In this document: positions 5,999-7,590 of the stretch, piece by piece
How the letters are laid out: each line of letters begins with the position of its first letter
Position numbering within the stretch: position 1 is the stretch's first letter
DNA from: JBBQNY01 sp038330365
GTDB lineage: Bacteria; Pseudomonadota; Gammaproteobacteria; Xanthomonadales; Ahniellaceae
Length of the DNA: 7,590 nt
Assembly (NCBI GenBank): GCA_038330365.1
Contig: JBBQNY010000142.1
Coordinates: forward strand, 1 to 7,590
Direction: 5' to 3'
The notes under the pieces: generated by a model
Database searches by the model: none
What the model was told of the DNA's origin: nothing
The model's input: only the letters and a program-made list of their open reading frames with translations
Position numbers and translations under genes: made by a program

Positions 5999-6654
5999 AG
6001 CACGCACCGTTGAGCGCTGCCGCCGCCATGCTTTTGCTCATTCTCGGCATCGCCGCTTCCAAGCCAATGACGCCGGACACGAAGGTGTTGCCCCTGGACT
6101 TCTCCGGCATCGATTCCCTGACCATCATCGACGAAGGTGATTCCGCGGACATCCAGATTTCGGACGTGGCCCCCGCCCATGCATCCTTCAACAACCTGAA
6201 GAAGACGAAAGTCACCGTTGATCGGCGAGGTAACGACATGACCATCCGAACGAACTTGAGCGGCTACAGTGAATTGGATCTCGTAGTTCCTTCAAGGGTG
6301 CGCACCTTTGTTCTCAGGGACGCTTCGATAAAATCTCAGGGGGATTTTGACCAAGTCCTTGTCCGCGCATCTGGTTCGATCAGATGGGAAGGCGATGTTC
6401 GCCACTTGCGCGTCGAGGCAATGCCGAGAGTCTCCAAGTGCAATAAGGCCTGCGGGCTTACGGTGAACATAGCCAACGCCACGATCGCCCATGTTGAGGT
6501 CTTCGCACCCGGAGGCGGCGTGGGCTTCGGGCATCCGGACAGAATCGGCGCGGCTGATTTGTACCTTGGGCCGCGCGGTAAAGTGTCGCTGAGCGACGCG
6601 ACTAGACTTGGCAACATCGTGCTGCGCGATTCTGCGTCGCCGTTCGCACAGTGA
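5995..6654 (+). CDS. Exported protein of unknown function, possibly beta-solenoid (DUF2807-like)
   Basis: 219 residues from GTG at 5995. A frame open further upstream runs over the permease gene, but AGGGAG (5981-5986) eight bases before the GTG, the GTGA overlap and the signal peptide directly after it fix this start. Residues 1-22 are a signal peptide (KH, then hydrophobic 8-21). The mature part has short alternating strands and turns, such as FSGIDSLTIIDEGDSADIQI, SELDLVVPSRVRTFVLRDA and IKSQGDFDQVLVRASG. These resemble the stacked strands of DUF2807/head-GIN putative adhesins, though I cannot confirm membership. Two cysteines, Cys149 and Cys153 (CNKAC), could form a disulfide or bind metal. 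There is no lipobox and no membrane anchor besides the signal. Its coupling to an ABC transporter suggests a shared task in the envelope, which is inference. Confidence 0.82.
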   Translation: MKHAPLSAAAAMLLLILGIAASKPMTPDTKVLPLDFSGIDSLTIIDEGDSADIQISDVAPAHASFNNLKKTKVTVDRRGNDMTIRTNLSGYSELDLVVPSRVRTFVLRDASIKSQGDFDQVLVRASGSIRWEGDVRHLRVEAMPRVSKCNKACGLTVNIANATIAHVEVFAPGGGVGFGHPDRIGAADLYLGPRGKVSLSDATRLGNIVLRDSASPFAQ

Positions 6655-7151
6655 GACAGGATTTGGGAAGTAGGTGGACCTGGCACCGTTCTTTAGCAAT
6701 CGTGCTGTTGGCTGTCACCACCTCTTCGGCGTTCGCCGGGGACTTCTGCACCAACCCTACGATCTGGCCCGTAACCATAGGGGTCTCGACGGTTGCAGGC
6801 CAGACGACGCTTGCGTTTCTTCCGGCTGTGATCGGCGCGATCCTCGACGAGGAAATCACGGTGGTCGGCAACGACGTCACGATCGCCGGGAATCTGTTCA
6901 CCGCATGCGCCATTGGCGTTCCGCCTCCGGCGTTCTCTCAGACGTTTCTCGTCGGCGCGCTTCAGCCGGGCACGTACCGGCTTCGGGTGATCTTCAAGAA
7001 CTTGCAAGGCGTGCCGAACACCGTCGACCGGACTTTCGTCGTGGGCGCCGGCGGTGCGCCCTTCGCTTCCGTGCCGACCCTGAGCGCTCGGGGAACGTTG
7101 CTACTCGCCCTCATTTTCTGCCTCGTGGCGGGGCTTGCGCGGCGCCAGTGA
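6651..7151 (+). CDS. Exported protein with IPTL-CTERM-like C-terminal sorting tail
   Basis: 166 residues from GTG at 6651, overlapping the previous stop as GTGA. Residues 1-29 are a signal peptide (basic W-H-R, hydrophobic 15-22, cleavage after SSAFA). The mature domain, about 100 residues, is beta-rich and begins DFCTNP. It includes GTYRLRVIFKN and has no family I recognise. The last 27 residues follow the IPTL-CTERM plan: VPTLSARG, a hydrophobic span of about 14 residues, then ARRQ. In the canonical form (IPTLSEWG) a tryptophan precedes the glycine; here it is arginine. Such tails are substrates of the exosortase H system, whose gene is not in this window. No good Shine-Dalgarno is seen before 6651, so expression probably depends on coupling; TTG at 6663 is an alternative start. 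This is the last gene of the operon. Confidence 0.82.
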   Translation: MRQDLGSRWTWHRSLAIVLLAVTTSSAFAGDFCTNPTIWPVTIGVSTVAGQTTLAFLPAVIGAILDEEITVVGNDVTIAGNLFTACAIGVPPPAFSQTFLVGALQPGTYRLRVIFKNLQGVPNTVDRTFVVGAGGAPFASVPTLSARGTLLLALIFCLVAGLARRQ

Positions 7152-7187
7152 AGGGCTCGCAGCCGTAACGTGGCGATCAAACCAGGC

Positions 7188-7211
7188 AAAATTGTCCCTG
7201 ACACCATTTTT
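7188..7211 (-). repeat. Diverged dispersed repeat in the convergent spacer
   Basis: On the minus strand it reads AAAAATGGTGTCAGGGACAATTTT. It shares the A-run, the G.GTCAG.G core and the terminal T-run with the repeats at 1358-1374, 1475-1491 and 4069-4085. GACACCA (7200-7206) also pairs with TGGTGTC (7220-7226), forming a hairpin whose loop contains the stop codon of the minus-strand gene. It may help end transcription from both sides, but no T-run follows either arm. Confidence 0.45.
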
Positions 7212-7214
7212 CGT

Positions 7215-7475
7215 TTATGTGGTGTCTTCCTGGATTCGCTTCACGCGCTTGCGGTACTCACGCACGTTGTCGCCGGGTATGCGCGTCTTCTGCGTGCCCT
7301 TCACCTCGTTGATCTTCTTTTCCGAGCCGGTCACCGGCTTGGCCTCGACGGTCGTTTCGTGTTCGAAGGCGTGCGATTTGTCGGTGTTGCGGTAATACCG
7401 GTACAGGAACCAGTACAGGCCCGTTGCGCCAGCCGGGCCGAGCAGGAGAAGCGCCAGTCCGCCATCGTCGCTCAT
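7215..7475 (-). CDS. Small membrane-anchored protein of unknown function
   Basis: 86 residues from ATG at 7475. The frame remains open further upstream, but that part would overlap the preceding gene and is unlike protein. The N-terminus MSDDGGLALLLLGPAGATGLYW and following residues form one membrane segment (about 6-24). It is followed by YRYYRNTDKSHAFEHET and a highly charged cytoplasmic tail rich in lysine, arginine and glutamate, ending RKRVKRIQEDTT. The YRYYRN.DKSH.FE block looks conserved-protein-like, but I cannot name the family. The gene starts two bases after the stop of the upstream minus-strand gene, so the two are probably co-transcribed membrane proteins. Confidence 0.72.
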   Translation of the reverse strand: MSDDGGLALLLLGPAGATGLYWFLYRYYRNTDKSHAFEHETTVEAKPVTGSEKKINEVKGTQKTRIPGDNVREYRKRVKRIQEDTT

Positions 7476-7477
7476 GA

Positions 7478-7590
7478 TTAGTTCGCCACGATCCAGAGTG
7501 CAATGCCTTCGAGTATACTGCCGACGGTGAGCGCGGCCAGAATGAGCTTCCACTGCTGCACCGGCACGCTGCCCATCGTCTCGCCGGTGC
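7478..7590 (-). CDS. 3' end of a membrane protein gene, cut by window edge
   Basis: The last 36 residues of a protein are visible, ending in TAA at 7480-7478: TGETMGSVPVQQWK followed by a hydrophobic segment, LILAALTVGSILEGIALWI, and VAN. This looks like a C-terminal transmembrane helix. Too little is visible to assign a family. The two-base gap to the next gene indicates a shared operon. Confidence 0.65.
   Translation of the reverse strand, partial: TGETMGSVPVQQWKLILAALTVGSILEGIALWIVAN

Overview
This is a GC-rich chromosomal window that reads like a gammaproteobacterium of the Lysobacterales (Xanthomonadales) or a close relative. The evidence is the overall base composition, a secreted protein ending in the -FANGFE type of C-terminus that I associate with that order, an IPTL-CTERM-like sorting tail, and a REP-associated tyrosine transposase (RAYT) with matching dispersed repeats. 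The taxonomic placement is an inference.

Layout. Positions 1-1334, all on the minus strand, hold a RAYT gene cut by the left edge and a complete vapBC toxin-antitoxin pair with a legible promoter and operator. Positions 1335-1587 are a gene-free, repeat-dense spacer. Positions 1588-4053 (+) encode an 821-residue secreted LVIVD-repeat ('choice-of-anchor B') protein. Its N-terminal half shows seven regularly spaced motifs, as in a seven-bladed beta-propeller. Two fibronectin-III-like domains, a jelly-roll-like domain and a short tail follow. Copies of the same repeats stand on both sides of this gene. Positions 4312-7151 (+) are a tightly overlapping operon: ABC ATPase, ABC-2-type permease, a small exported protein, and a small exported protein with an IPTL-CTERM-like tail. 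All four genes start with GTG or TTG, and each overlaps the gene before it by 4 or 8 bases. Positions 7215-7590 (-) hold a small membrane protein gene and the 3' end of another, converging on the operon.

How the parts fit. The RAYT is the likely source of the short dispersed repeats at 610-637, 1353-1500, 4064-4116 and 7188-7211. They share a G-rich/TCAG/T-rich core and occur only between genes. VapBC is an ordinary type II module. The ABC operon is the least explained part: a two-component transporter translationally coupled to two exported proteins of unknown function, one apparently a protein-sorting substrate. No CRISPR array, rRNA or tRNA was seen.
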